NCBI GenBank assembly: GCA_002371295.1
Contig: DFGZ01000227.1
Location: 1 to 32,491 of the forward strand
Origin: Oribacterium sp. UBA3737
Lineage (GTDB): Bacteria > Bacillota_A > Clostridia > Lachnospirales > Lachnospiraceae
Direction: 5' to 3'
Length of the DNA: 32,491 nucleotides
Below, in pieces: positions 8,109 to 15,880 of the stretch. Position 1 is the stretch's first letter. The number at the start of each line of letters is the position of its first letter. The notes below the pieces were generated by a model. The model was given only the letters and a program-made list of their open reading frames with translations. It was not told the DNA's origin and searched no databases. The position numbers and the translations under genes were made by a program.

Positions 8109-9223
8109 ACTATTCAGCATTGCTTAAGGGAAGAGCAAGGGCACTGCTTATGGACTTTTCTTCTCTGGCTGTGATCATCATAGCTGTGGTGGTTTCCATA
8201 TACATCTCGAAATACAGTGAAAATGAAAATGCCAGGGGTATCATCATTGAAATAGTCAACGAGGATAAGGGGAAGCTTGGCAGTCGTCTGATAGATATTC
8301 TCTCCTGTGAAGAAGCATTTAAATACGAGGTAACTACCTATGATGAAGCCACAAAAGCAGTTGCCGGCAACAGAGCTCAGGGTATAATTGAAATTGATCC
8401 TGATTTTTCGGAAAAAATCGGGAGAGGTGAATATGAATCTCTGGTTCACATCACTGTTATGGCAGATTCTTATGATATGACCACATTTACGGAAATGGTT
8501 ATAAATGATGTCATTAAAGTCTGGTCGGAAATGCTGGTCGAAAAGCGGATAGGAGAGATAGAGGGCGTAAAACAGGACGAGCTTAATGAATTCAGGGAAC
8601 AGATCAAGGATGTATGGAACAAAGAGTCACTTCTCGATATAGAGAGTGTTATGGGCAGTGAAGAGACGGTAAAAGAGGAAGAGAACTATTACGGCATCCG
8701 GTGGTACGCTGTTTTTGCCATGTTCTATCTTTGCATAAGCGGTACATGGATGTGTGATTATTCAAGTACAGGACTGTTGAGAAGAGTTTCGGGAAGAGGA
8801 GGAAATATTCCTTTACTTTTTATTTTTCAGTCTCTTCCGGGAGTTGTTGTAGCCTTAGCAGGACTTATTCCGGTCATCATCACAAGCGGGCATCCGGATC
8901 CGGTCAGTGTATTCCTTTCCTTCGGGATCTATATATGCTCATCGGCTGCCATAGCCCTGATAATATGCTGTATATCAGGGAATTTTTCAAATCTGGTTTT
9001 GATATCTCCCATCAGTACCATGGTTGTTTCGCTTTTCTCCGGGCTTTTGTGCGAACTGCCCGATTGGGCTAAGCTATGGGAAAAAGCATCTGTTTTCATC
9101 CCGGGACACTGGCTGTACGAGGCTATATTTCAAAAGAGCTTTTTCATCGGCTCTATGCTGGTGTTTGTGGGCTGGTTCATGATGGGTATATGCGTATCAT
9201 GGCTTTTAAAATACAGAAAATAA
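8105..9223 (+). CDS. ABC-2 type transporter permease (second of a pair)
   Basis: A 372-residue membrane protein with the same layout as its upstream neighbour: one N-terminal helix (about 18-35), a soluble extracellular loop (about 40-200) and five or six C-terminal helices. The ATG at 8105 overlaps the TGA of the preceding permease and is preceded by AAAAGGAG; a longer in-frame reading from 8033 would run back inside that gene. It probably forms a heterodimeric exporter with the upstream permease and the ATPase. The loop has no recognised enzymatic motif. Substrate unknown. Confidence 0.78.
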   Translation: MNYSALLKGRARALLMDFSSLAVIIIAVVVSIYISKYSENENARGIIIEIVNEDKGKLGSRLIDILSCEEAFKYEVTTYDEATKAVAGNRAQGIIEIDPDFSEKIGRGEYESLVHITVMADSYDMTTFTEMVINDVIKVWSEMLVEKRIGEIEGVKQDELNEFREQIKDVWNKESLLDIESVMGSEETVKEEENYYGIRWYAVFAMFYLCISGTWMCDYSSTGLLRRVSGRGGNIPLLFIFQSLPGVVVALAGLIPVIITSGHPDPVSVFLSFGIYICSSAAIALIICCISGNFSNLVLISPISTMVVSLFSGLLCELPDWAKLWEKASVFIPGHWLYEAIFQKSFFIGSMLVFVGWFMMGICVSWLLKYRK

Positions 9224-9295
9224 ATGAAACAGCGGTATATACGGCTTGGTATATGGAAAGTATCTAAAACATGATGGGTTTAAAGGAAGACATAA

Positions 9296-9961
9296 TTGGA
9301 AAAGACAGAAAATAATAACAGATCGGTTTTTATATTAAGTCTGGTAAGTGTTCTTATACTGATTGTTACCGGTAAGATCTGCGAAAAGCTTTTACCGGGC
9401 TTTACCATACCGGGAAGTGAAAATCTGCTGATCAAAATATATATGGTCATCATATCCGTGATTGCAGCGATTCTGGTTCTTTGCGGGAAAGTATCTTTTA
9501 CTTTTTCCTGCTTCAGGATCGAAAAGGACTGCAACTTTAGGCGGGAGATGACGGAAGCGGCGGTTATAATAGCAATATACGCCGCGGTTTTATTTGGATA
9601 CAGGCTTTATAAAAATTCAACAGATCCCGTTTTTCAGGCAAGGCCTCTATTTGCCCTTTATCTCAATGTTAAATTCCGGTGGTTTTATCCTCTCAGTGCA
9701 TTATGGCAGGAGCTTTTGATAAAACCGCTGTGGCAGGATAATGTAAAACAGGCCATGGGCGGAAAAAAGTGGAGTACACTTATCTATATAGGATTGCTGT
9801 TTTCAATCTACCATATGCATTTTCCGTTGTACTATATGACAGCTGCCGGGGTTCTGTGTTTTCTCACCGGAATTCTTTATGAAAGAGATAAGAATATCTG
9901 GGGAGTATGGGCTCTTCATTTCTGTCTGGGATTTTTACCGAGAGCTGTGGGGCTTCAATGA
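9296..9961 (+). CDS. CPBP-type (Abi-like) intramembrane protein with degenerate motif 1
   Basis: A 221-residue multi-pass membrane protein read from a TTG at 9296, with AAAGGAAG about six bases upstream. The C-terminal half resembles CPBP intramembrane proteases, a family that includes bacteriocin-immunity and prenyl-protein protease members. WQELLIKPLWQ (137-147) stands where motif 1 EExxxR normally lies, FSIYH with His173 matches motif 2 (FxxxH), and WALHFCLGF with His208 matches the last His motif. The first Glu of motif 1 is replaced by Gln and the Arg by Lys, so activity is uncertain; Glu139, His173 and His208 remain. It follows the ABC exporter genes after a 72-base gap on the same strand. 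Confidence 0.65.
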   Translation: MEKTENNNRSVFILSLVSVLILIVTGKICEKLLPGFTIPGSENLLIKIYMVIISVIAAILVLCGKVSFTFSCFRIEKDCNFRREMTEAAVIIAIYAAVLFGYRLYKNSTDPVFQARPLFALYLNVKFRWFYPLSALWQELLIKPLWQDNVKQAMGGKKWSTLIYIGLLFSIYHMHFPLYYMTAAGVLCFLTGILYERDKNIWGVWALHFCLGFLPRAVGLQ

Positions 9962-9988
9962 GACTGTGGAATCAGTGAGGGGGTTTTA

Positions 9989-10747
9989 GTGGAATATGTA
10001 ATGGTCATGGAAAAACGAATAAGGGATAGACTGTCACAGGGGCTGAAAAAGAGGAAAGAGAAAATTCTGTTTCTTCTTTTTATCGAGGCTCTTTTGCTGT
10101 TTTTGATTTTATATTATCTGACAATCGGGAAGGATACCGGCAATGCAATAAGAGTGACCATTACCCTGTTTCTTGCCACGATCCCCATAGGTATGGAGTA
10201 TCTTTTTGATATGATTATTCCGTGGCCTGTATATATTTTTTCGGTACTCTACACTCTGGGACATGTAATGGGCTATTGCTTTTTGCTGTATATGCATTTC
10301 CCCTGGTGGGATGATATGATGCATTGTACAGAAGGATTTCTGTTTACGATGTTTGGATACTATTATCTGTCTGCAGGGGCAGAAGGCAGTAAAAAAGCGC
10401 TGGTCAGAAATCTTGTATTCGGAATATCCCTTTCGATTCTTATTGCAGTTCTCTGGGAAATGACAGAGTATGCGGTGGATAAAATATGGCTTCTTGATAT
10501 GCAGAAGGATGTATTTGTATCCAGAATAGATTCCTGTCTTCTTGCAGGAAATACGGGAGCTGTAGGATCCATAGAGAATATAGGTGAAGTTATGGTGGGA
10601 GGCCGGGTTCTTCCGGGGTATATCGACATCGGACTTATCGATACAATGGATGATCTGATTATGGCTTTGGTGGGTTCAATTATATTTTCCGTATATGCAC
10701 TTATCGATCGGGATCAGCATCCGATATTGAAGTTTGGAACTGATTAG
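9989..10747 (+). CDS. Multi-pass membrane protein, resembling the YjdF/DUF2238 family
   Basis: A 252-residue membrane protein starting at a GTG with GAGGGGG six bases upstream. About six hydrophobic helices are visible. Charged and aromatic motifs inside the membrane region recall YjdF-like proteins: FPWWDDMMHCTEGF near residues 104-117, LWEMTEYAVDKIW near 156-168, and GLIDTMDDLIMALVG near 214-228. These Asp/His/Glu positions are the ones usually kept in that family. The biochemical role of the family is not established. The gene follows the CPBP-like gene by 27 bases and is probably co-transcribed with it. Confidence 0.6.
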   Translation: MEYVMVMEKRIRDRLSQGLKKRKEKILFLLFIEALLLFLILYYLTIGKDTGNAIRVTITLFLATIPIGMEYLFDMIIPWPVYIFSVLYTLGHVMGYCFLLYMHFPWWDDMMHCTEGFLFTMFGYYYLSAGAEGSKKALVRNLVFGISLSILIAVLWEMTEYAVDKIWLLDMQKDVFVSRIDSCLLAGNTGAVGSIENIGEVMVGGRVLPGYIDIGLIDTMDDLIMALVGSIIFSVYALIDRDQHPILKFGTD

Positions 10748-10851
10748 TGGGCAAAGGTATACATCTATTAATGAGAGATTAAATTAGATATGCATATGTA
10801 TGTCGGAAATAAACCACGAAAAACATGTATCAATGAGGGAGGAAGTAGTAA

Positions 10852-12054
10852 ATGAAAAAGAAAATGGCACTTACGGCAGCATGCATTTTAGCTTTTTTAG
10901 CCATCGGATGCGGAAATTCCGCAAATGATCCGGTTCCTGTGGCTGAAACAAAGACGGCAGCAGAATCATCAGTAGAGGAAACAGAATTAAAGCCTGAAGA
11001 TAGTAAAGGGAGTACGGAAGAAAGCAAAGTGGCTCCGAAGAAGAGTGCTTCGGAAGGAAAAGAAACCCCGGCAGGTGAAATTGATTATCCCACATTACCC
11101 CTTCCGGAATATCATTACTATGGCACGGAAGACTGGGCTGAGTATGCAGACAGTGTTTGTCATTTCCTTGTAGAAAACAGTTTTGGAGATGAGGCAGCAG
11201 ATCTTAATATATGCGTGCCAGTCGTTCTTAAGATGGATGACAGTGATCCAAAGGATGTGAAGCTGTGGGGCGAATACATGATTTATAAGTATCAGCTGAT
11301 GAAGACTTCTCTTATCGAGGAAGGCGGAGGCTCATTCGGTGGTGTGGTACATCTTGATACAACAGGCGGAAGTCCCATCGTTAGTGACTTTGATTTCCTT
11401 GAGGATGGTTCGGGATTTGATGAATCTCTTGATAAGCTTTTCGGCAAAGAGGGGCTGAAGGATGCGTATCTGGAAGCATGTGATAATCGTGATCAGTATC
11501 TGGCAGAGGCATTGGCAAACTACATCAACAAAAACGGATTGTATATCACTCAGTATCAGTCCAATGGCTGGGCTCCGGTACCGGTTCTTAATGCACCGCC
11601 TACAAGAGATGAGGATCAGATCGTTGATCATGTAAGTAATCTTTCCTATACCGCTCAGTATGATATGAGGCAGATGTGCTTTTTTGAGATTGACGATTCA
11701 GATACCTTCTGCAGCGTGGACAGTGAAGACTGGAATAATTTCATGATCGAAATATCTAAGAAAGATGGCTCAGATATGGACAGTGTCATCAAGGAGGTCC
11801 GTTCAGGGTCAGCTGAAAATGAAGAGCTTGAAAGAACAGAAGATGTGACTTTTAAGGATATCGAAGGTTGCACAGTGCTCATGACCAAGGGTCCCTATGA
11901 TGACGGAGACAAGGTTTACGTGAGCTATTTTGTTCCGGGAAAGGACAGCATCTTAGTTATAGATATCACATCGGACTACAGTTCCGATGAGAAGAAGCAG
12001 ATGGCTACCGATTCCATCATAGAGAATTTCCTTGGAAATATGGAATTGAAGTAA
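10852..12054 (+). CDS. Predicted lipoprotein of unknown function
   Basis: A 400-residue protein with a lipoprotein signal peptide: MKKK, a hydrophobic stretch, and a lipobox ending AIGC with the lipidated Cys at about residue 20. A low-complexity Ser/Glu/Lys linker (about 25-75) would space the domain from the membrane. The rest is acidic (many Asp/Glu) and contains DYPTLPLPEYHYYG near residue 78. I do not recognise the domain. The GAGGGAGG ribosome binding site is strong. A gap of about 100 bases separates it from the preceding membrane protein, and a good terminator follows at 12128. Confidence 0.75.
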   Translation: MKKKMALTAACILAFLAIGCGNSANDPVPVAETKTAAESSVEETELKPEDSKGSTEESKVAPKKSASEGKETPAGEIDYPTLPLPEYHYYGTEDWAEYADSVCHFLVENSFGDEAADLNICVPVVLKMDDSDPKDVKLWGEYMIYKYQLMKTSLIEEGGGSFGGVVHLDTTGGSPIVSDFDFLEDGSGFDESLDKLFGKEGLKDAYLEACDNRDQYLAEALANYINKNGLYITQYQSNGWAPVPVLNAPPTRDEDQIVDHVSNLSYTAQYDMRQMCFFEIDDSDTFCSVDSEDWNNFMIEISKKDGSDMDSVIKEVRSGSAENEELERTEDVTFKDIEGCTVLMTKGPYDDGDKVYVSYFVPGKDSILVIDITSDYSSDEKKQMATDSIIENFLGNMELK

Positions 12055-12127
12055 AATAACTTTTTAAACTCATGATTCAAGCATGATGTTCCGAATTTAG
12101 AAAACAAGATATAATAGCGATAATAAA

Positions 12128-12167
12128 AAGCACGATTTTCCAAACGGGGAATCGTGCTTCTTTATTT
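12128..12167 (+). terminator. Rho-independent terminator after the lipoprotein gene
   Basis: A perfect 10-bp inverted repeat AAGCACGATT...AATCGTGCTT (12128-12137 and 12150-12159) is extended by TTCC/GGGG pairing around an AAAC loop. A T-rich run (CTTTATTTT) follows, giving termination for the + strand. Confidence 0.88.
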
Positions 12168-12283
12168 TGGCAGGCTGCTACATTTATCCTCTTATTAGGA
12201 ATAGTTTTTTCGCCGAAGTAAAGATTAGGATTATTTTATGCACGTTACAGAAAGGCTTTATTCCAGGGAAAGGAGATATTAAG

Positions 12284-12865
12284 ATGCTTAAAAGAAGTGT
12301 GAAGAGCGAAGATTTTAACCGGATTACACGACGTTTCAAAGCCATGCTTTTTGCTGTAATTATCGCAAGTGTAAGCATTATCGGCAGCAGTATGGCCTTT
12401 GCGGCAGGAACCTACAGCAACCTCTCATATACCGAAAGACCAACAAAGAGCGAGTTCAGCTGGTGGTATAACGGGGTTTTGCAAAATGGGGCTCCTTCAG
12501 GAGTCCGTTGGCTTGATTCTTCGGAATATCAGGGAAGCTGGAAGGGATATGTGTTATTCCCGCCTCAGTTTGGAGATACTACAACTGTTGAGGAGCTGGT
12601 AAATATTAATATCGCTTTCACATCGCAGCAGGTAGTTTTAACATGGGATCCGTATTATTCACGGATCGGCGGGCAGGACTATGATGATCAGTACATGGAT
12701 GACAGCTTTTTCACTGGTTATGAATGGGGAGCAGGAATCTATGTAACAGGCGGCGGTAATATAACTATTGATGAGTTTTATGAGCTCAATGATGTTCAGT
12801 ATGCAACAGGTACCATGGTTGTCCCGTCTGGTGAAACAGGGTATGTTGCTCTTATGAGGCCTTGA
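12284..12865 (+). CDS. Secreted protein of unknown function
   Basis: A 193-residue protein from the ATG at 12284, which has AAAGGAGA about nine bases before it; a longer in-frame reading from 12167 starts inside the preceding terminator and is unlikely. A signal peptide is visible (basic residues, hydrophobic core AMLFAVIIASVSIIGSS, cleavage near AFAA at about residue 41). The mature part is about 150 residues, rich in Tyr, Trp, Gly and Asp (FSWWYNG, WDPYYSRIGGQDYDDQY) and low in Lys, which suggests a compact extracellular beta-rich domain. I do not recognise the family. It stands four bases before the second zinc-ribbon gene and probably shares its transcript. Confidence 0.65.
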   Translation: MLKRSVKSEDFNRITRRFKAMLFAVIIASVSIIGSSMAFAAGTYSNLSYTERPTKSEFSWWYNGVLQNGAPSGVRWLDSSEYQGSWKGYVLFPPQFGDTTTVEELVNINIAFTSQQVVLTWDPYYSRIGGQDYDDQYMDDSFFTGYEWGAGIYVTGGGNITIDEFYELNDVQYATGTMVVPSGETGYVALMRP

Positions 12866-12869
12866 AGAT

Positions 12870-13865
12870 ATGTTCTGTACAAATTGCGGTAGTAAAATAT
12901 CTGAAAATGTAAGTTTTTGTCCTAACTGCGGCGCCCGGGTAAAGATGCAGCCGGGTGCACCAGAAGCTTCGTCAAACGCAAATTTTCAAAATGTCGGAAA
13001 CAACTTTGGGGCAGCCCAAGGTTCGTACAATGCCGGTCAGCAATCATCCGGAAGTGGAGGCGTTTATAGCGGCACATCAGGAGGTCCTCAGGAGCAGTAC
13101 ACTGCCAATCAGCAGCCAATCGGAAATATAGGGGCATTTGGTGCGGCTCAAGTGAAGTACACAGGCGTGCCTTCCGGAAGTCCATCAATGAGAAACCAGT
13201 ACTCGGGTAGTTTTGCCGCATCAGCCGATGAGCCTATGCTGGACCAGGATCCTTCACTTCCCGAAGGTATATTCCGTGACAGTAAAGGTGCTTTTCACTG
13301 GCAGTATGAACTTAACATGATAAAGAATCCTGTGGTACTGTTTCTTATCATCAAAATCTTTTTTGGAGTTTGTTTCGGTGTAGGACTGATGCTGGCTCTT
13401 ATGGTGCTCATAGAGGATGGTGATTTTGAGGATGCTATAAGGTTTTTACTGATAGTAACATTCGGGATAGGTGGGCTCATGATCGTAATGGGGGTCATAG
13501 CTTATTACATACTTGTTGCAATAAAAGGAGGACGTTATACAGTTGTCCATTCCATGGATGAAAACTCAGTGCAGCATCTTCAGACTCCAGCTGAAAAGGA
13601 TCAAAGCAGGAAAATGAGATCCCTGCTTTTTGTAATGGGACTACTGACGGACAACCCATCATCAGTTGGTCTTTCCATGGGGGCGAGAGATGAGATGGAA
13701 TCGGCATATAAAGACGTGAGAAAAGTCATCGCCTCAAGGAGACACGATCTCATAAAGGTAAATAATCTTTTGCAGCATAACCAGATTTATGCCTATCCTC
13801 ATCAGTACGAATTTGTTTTTAACTATATTGCTTCCCATTGTCCGAATGCGAAGATAAAAAGATAA
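12870..13865 (+). CDS. Second zinc-ribbon membrane protein
   Basis: A 331-residue protein with an N-terminal zinc ribbon (Cys3/Cys6 and Cys17/Cys20), a Gly/Ser/Gln/Asn-rich disordered linker (about 27-115) and two membrane helices (about 150-175 and 190-218). A cytoplasmic-looking C-terminal region of about 110 residues is rich in basic residues and ends in YEFVFNYIASHCPNAKIKR. The layout recalls the 4185-6077 protein, although the linker is not a regular repeat and the C-terminal domains differ. It begins four bases after the secreted-protein stop. Function unknown; the two zinc-ribbon proteins bracket the non-B12 island. Confidence 0.75.
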   Translation: MFCTNCGSKISENVSFCPNCGARVKMQPGAPEASSNANFQNVGNNFGAAQGSYNAGQQSSGSGGVYSGTSGGPQEQYTANQQPIGNIGAFGAAQVKYTGVPSGSPSMRNQYSGSFAASADEPMLDQDPSLPEGIFRDSKGAFHWQYELNMIKNPVVLFLIIKIFFGVCFGVGLMLALMVLIEDGDFEDAIRFLLIVTFGIGGLMIVMGVIAYYILVAIKGGRYTVVHSMDENSVQHLQTPAEKDQSRKMRSLLFVMGLLTDNPSSVGLSMGARDEMESAYKDVRKVIASRRHDLIKVNNLLQHNQIYAYPHQYEFVFNYIASHCPNAKIKR

Positions 13866-13877
13866 GGAGGTTGTTGA

Positions 13878-13931
13878 ATGATGAGTAATTCACAGGTGAA
13901 GGCTGCAGTTCTTTCAATACTGGTACTATGA
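13878..13931 (+). CDS. Possible 17-residue mini-ORF after the zinc-ribbon gene
   Basis: An AAGGAGG ribosome binding site (13864-13870) precedes ATGATG, which opens a 17-codon ORF with a hydrophobic end (VKAAVLSILVL). A second 17-codon ORF (13928-13981, opening MKLKGKMTEGLKL) overlaps its stop as ATGA and ends at the base of the terminator. Either these are tiny membrane-active or leader peptides, or they are the stub of a lost gene. Only the ribosome binding site, the overlap and the terminator support them. Confidence 0.25.
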   Translation: MMSNSQVKAAVLSILVL

Positions 13932-13979
13932 AGCTGAAGGGGAAGATGACGGAAGGACTGAAACTTTCTTTCGTTTTTT

Positions 13980-14020
13980 AGGACTGCAAATCATTAAGGT
14001 GGTTTGCAGTCCTTTTCTTT
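13980..14020 (+). terminator. Rho-independent terminator closing the non-B12 island
   Basis: A perfect 11-bp inverted repeat AGGACTGCAAA...TTTGCAGTCCT (13980-13990 and 14003-14013) with a 12-base loop is followed by TTTCTTT. It separates the island from the cbiH block. Confidence 0.9.
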
Positions 14021-14032
14021 ATACGTTAAAAT
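14004..14032 (+). promoter_or_regulatory. Candidate promoter for cbiH
   Basis: TTGCAG (14004-14009) and TAAAAT (14027-14032) are separated by 17 bases and lie about 35 bases before the cbiH ATG. The -10 matches five of six consensus bases, the -35 only three. The -35 overlaps the 3' arm of the terminator. Confidence 0.35.
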
Positions 14033-14066
14033 CATAGGATAAAGCTATGAATATACGGAGGCGGAA

Positions 14067-14831
14067 ATGGGAACGGTATATGCTGTTGGTTTTGGGCCCG
14101 GAGATGTGAAGTATGAGACAGTGGAAGCAAGAGAAGTGCTGTCCGGAGCCGATGTTATAGTCGGATATAAAACATACGTTGATATAATCAGAAAGCAGTA
14201 TCCGGAGAAGGAGTTTGTGGTTTCCGGGATGCGTGAGGAAGAGGAGCGCTGCAAAAAGGCCATGGAGCTCGCGGTGGCAGGAAAAAATGTTGCCGTTATC
14301 TCATCCGGGGATGCGGCGGTCTACGGCATGGCCGGGCTTCTGTATGAACTTTCGGAGAAAGATGCTTACTTCGGAGTACAGGTAAAAACGGTTCCGGGCC
14401 TGTCTGCGGTTTTAAGTGGAGGTGCAGTGCTTGGAGCACCTGCAGGTCATGATTTCTGTGTTATCAGTCTGTCTGATCTGCTGACGCCCTGGGACACCAT
14501 CGAGAAGAGACTTCGTGCTGCAGCTTCGGGAGATTTTGTAATTGTGCTTTACAATCCTGTGAGTCATAAAAGGCTTGATAAGTTTAAAAGAGCCTGCGAA
14601 ATACTGGGGGAAACACTTCCCGATGACAGGGTATGCGGATATGTGAGGAACATCGGAAGAGACGGCTGCAGCAGCCGGATTTTCCTGCTTCATCAGCTGG
14701 AAGGAATGGTGAGCGAAGAGAATCCGGAAATAGATATGCTCACCACCGTTTTCATAGGTAATTCAAACACAAAGGTTATCGAGACACCTGACGGTCCGAG
14801 GATGGTAACACCGAGGGGGTACAGGCTCTGA
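14067..14831 (+). CDS. cobJ: Cobalt-precorrin-3 C17-methyltransferase (CbiH/CobJ)
   Basis: CbiH methylates C17 of cobalt-factor III/cobalt-precorrin-3 and drives ring contraction, giving cobalt-precorrin-4, the substrate of CbiF. Its 254 residues are near the family length and no extra insertion is present. The methylase N-terminal motif VGFGPGDVKYETVEA is at residues 6-20, GADVIVGYKTY at 28-38, VISSGDAAVYGMAGL near 77-91, PGLSAVLSGGAVLGAP near 112-127 and VLYNPVSHKR near 158-167. CGGAGGCGG gives the ribosome binding site. The TGA overlaps the start of cobK by one base. It opens the second B12 block. Confidence 0.95.
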   Translation: MGTVYAVGFGPGDVKYETVEAREVLSGADVIVGYKTYVDIIRKQYPEKEFVVSGMREEEERCKKAMELAVAGKNVAVISSGDAAVYGMAGLLYELSEKDAYFGVQVKTVPGLSAVLSGGAVLGAPAGHDFCVISLSDLLTPWDTIEKRLRAAASGDFVIVLYNPVSHKRLDKFKRACEILGETLPDDRVCGYVRNIGRDGCSSRIFLLHQLEGMVSEENPEIDMLTTVFIGNSNTKVIETPDGPRMVTPRGYRL

Positions 14832-15823
14832 TGCATATATTTTTGTTTGGAGGCACAACAGAAGGAAGGCGTATTGCGGATCATATTGCGGAAATAAATG
14901 AAGAAAAGAATATAGCAGGGCTGTATGATTTTCTGGAAACCGATGTATTTGTGGCTACCGATTACGGCGCAGGTCTTCTGAAAAAAGAGAAGCATGTCCG
15001 GGTCCACATCGGAAGACTGGACGGAGAAGAGATGACGGAGCTCTTCGGAAGGGCGGTTCTTGATGCGGAGGCACAGGGGGAAGGCGCAGGAGATATACTG
15101 GTCATAGATTCTACACATCCTTATGCTAATGTTGTCACCGAGAATATCGCGAGGGCCTGTGAAGCTGCCGGTGTCGGCTGCATAAGGGTTCACAGGCCCT
15201 ACGGAAGGCTTTCCGGCAGAGAGATGCTGGAGAGAGGCAGCAGCGAGTTTGCTTATTTCGATTCCGTAAAGGAAGCGGCGGAGTGGTTGAAAACCGTTTA
15301 CAGCAGCGATGTATATCTTAACAGCGGAAATAGCGGAAGAACTGATAAGGGCAGGAAAGAAAGTCCTATCGGCAGCAGTTACCGTAAACCTGCAGGGAAC
15401 AGTGATGATGCCCACTGTGAAAGGACAAAAAAGAATATCCTGATCACTACCGGTTCCAAGGAAATTCAGGAATACACCGTGATTCCGGATTTCTCTGAGT
15501 ACTGCTATGTGAGAGCCCTGCCAACAGTTGAAGTGCTTGAAAAATGCTCTAAGCTTGGTTTCAGAAAAGACAGACTGATACTTATGCAGGGCCCCTTCGG
15601 AGTGGATATGAATCTTGCCCAGTTACGATATGCTGATGCAGGTTTTCTGGTGACGAAGGACTCCGGTGAGATCGGAGGATTTCCCGAAAAATGCGATGCA
15701 GCCATAGAGCTGGGAGTAAGGGTTCTGGTCATAGGGCGCCCGGCTCAGGCTATGGTCCCAAACGAAGACTGGTACCAGGTCATAGGACTCCGTGAAGTGA
15801 TGGATTTTCTGGAAATGCTGTGA
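14831..15823 (+). CDS. cobK: Cobalt-precorrin-6A reductase (CbiJ/CobK) with an insertion
   Basis: The enzyme reduces the macrocycle of cobalt-precorrin-6A with a reduced nicotinamide cofactor, giving cobalt-precorrin-6B, the substrate of CbiE/CbiT. The N-terminal FLFGGTTEGR loop is at residues 4-13, DSTHPYA at 93-99, RPYGRL at 122-127, ILITTGSKEI at 203-212, and the C-terminal LMQGPFGVDMNLAQL and TKDSGEIGGFPEK follow. The protein is 330 residues against about 250 for the family. Much of the excess is a Ser/Gly/Lys/Arg-rich stretch at about 155-201, between EWLK and the ITTGSK strand, with some more at about 75-88. Its ATG overlaps the cobJ stop. Confidence 0.93.
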   Translation: MHIFLFGGTTEGRRIADHIAEINEEKNIAGLYDFLETDVFVATDYGAGLLKKEKHVRVHIGRLDGEEMTELFGRAVLDAEAQGEGAGDILVIDSTHPYANVVTENIARACEAAGVGCIRVHRPYGRLSGREMLERGSSEFAYFDSVKEAAEWLKTVYSSDVYLNSGNSGRTDKGRKESPIGSSYRKPAGNSDDAHCERTKKNILITTGSKEIQEYTVIPDFSEYCYVRALPTVEVLEKCSKLGFRKDRLILMQGPFGVDMNLAQLRYADAGFLVTKDSGEIGGFPEKCDAAIELGVRVLVIGRPAQAMVPNEDWYQVIGLREVMDFLEML

Positions 15824-15880
15824 TTAAATAAAAGAAAACTTTGATAAAGCGCTACTAAAACACTATTGTAAGGAGACAGA

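Noticed and set aside
14693..15415. 240-codon ORF on the - strand opposite cobJ/cobK
   Set aside because: It lies wholly antisense to two clearly recognised enzymes, has no recognisable domain, and its composition is that of a reverse shadow.
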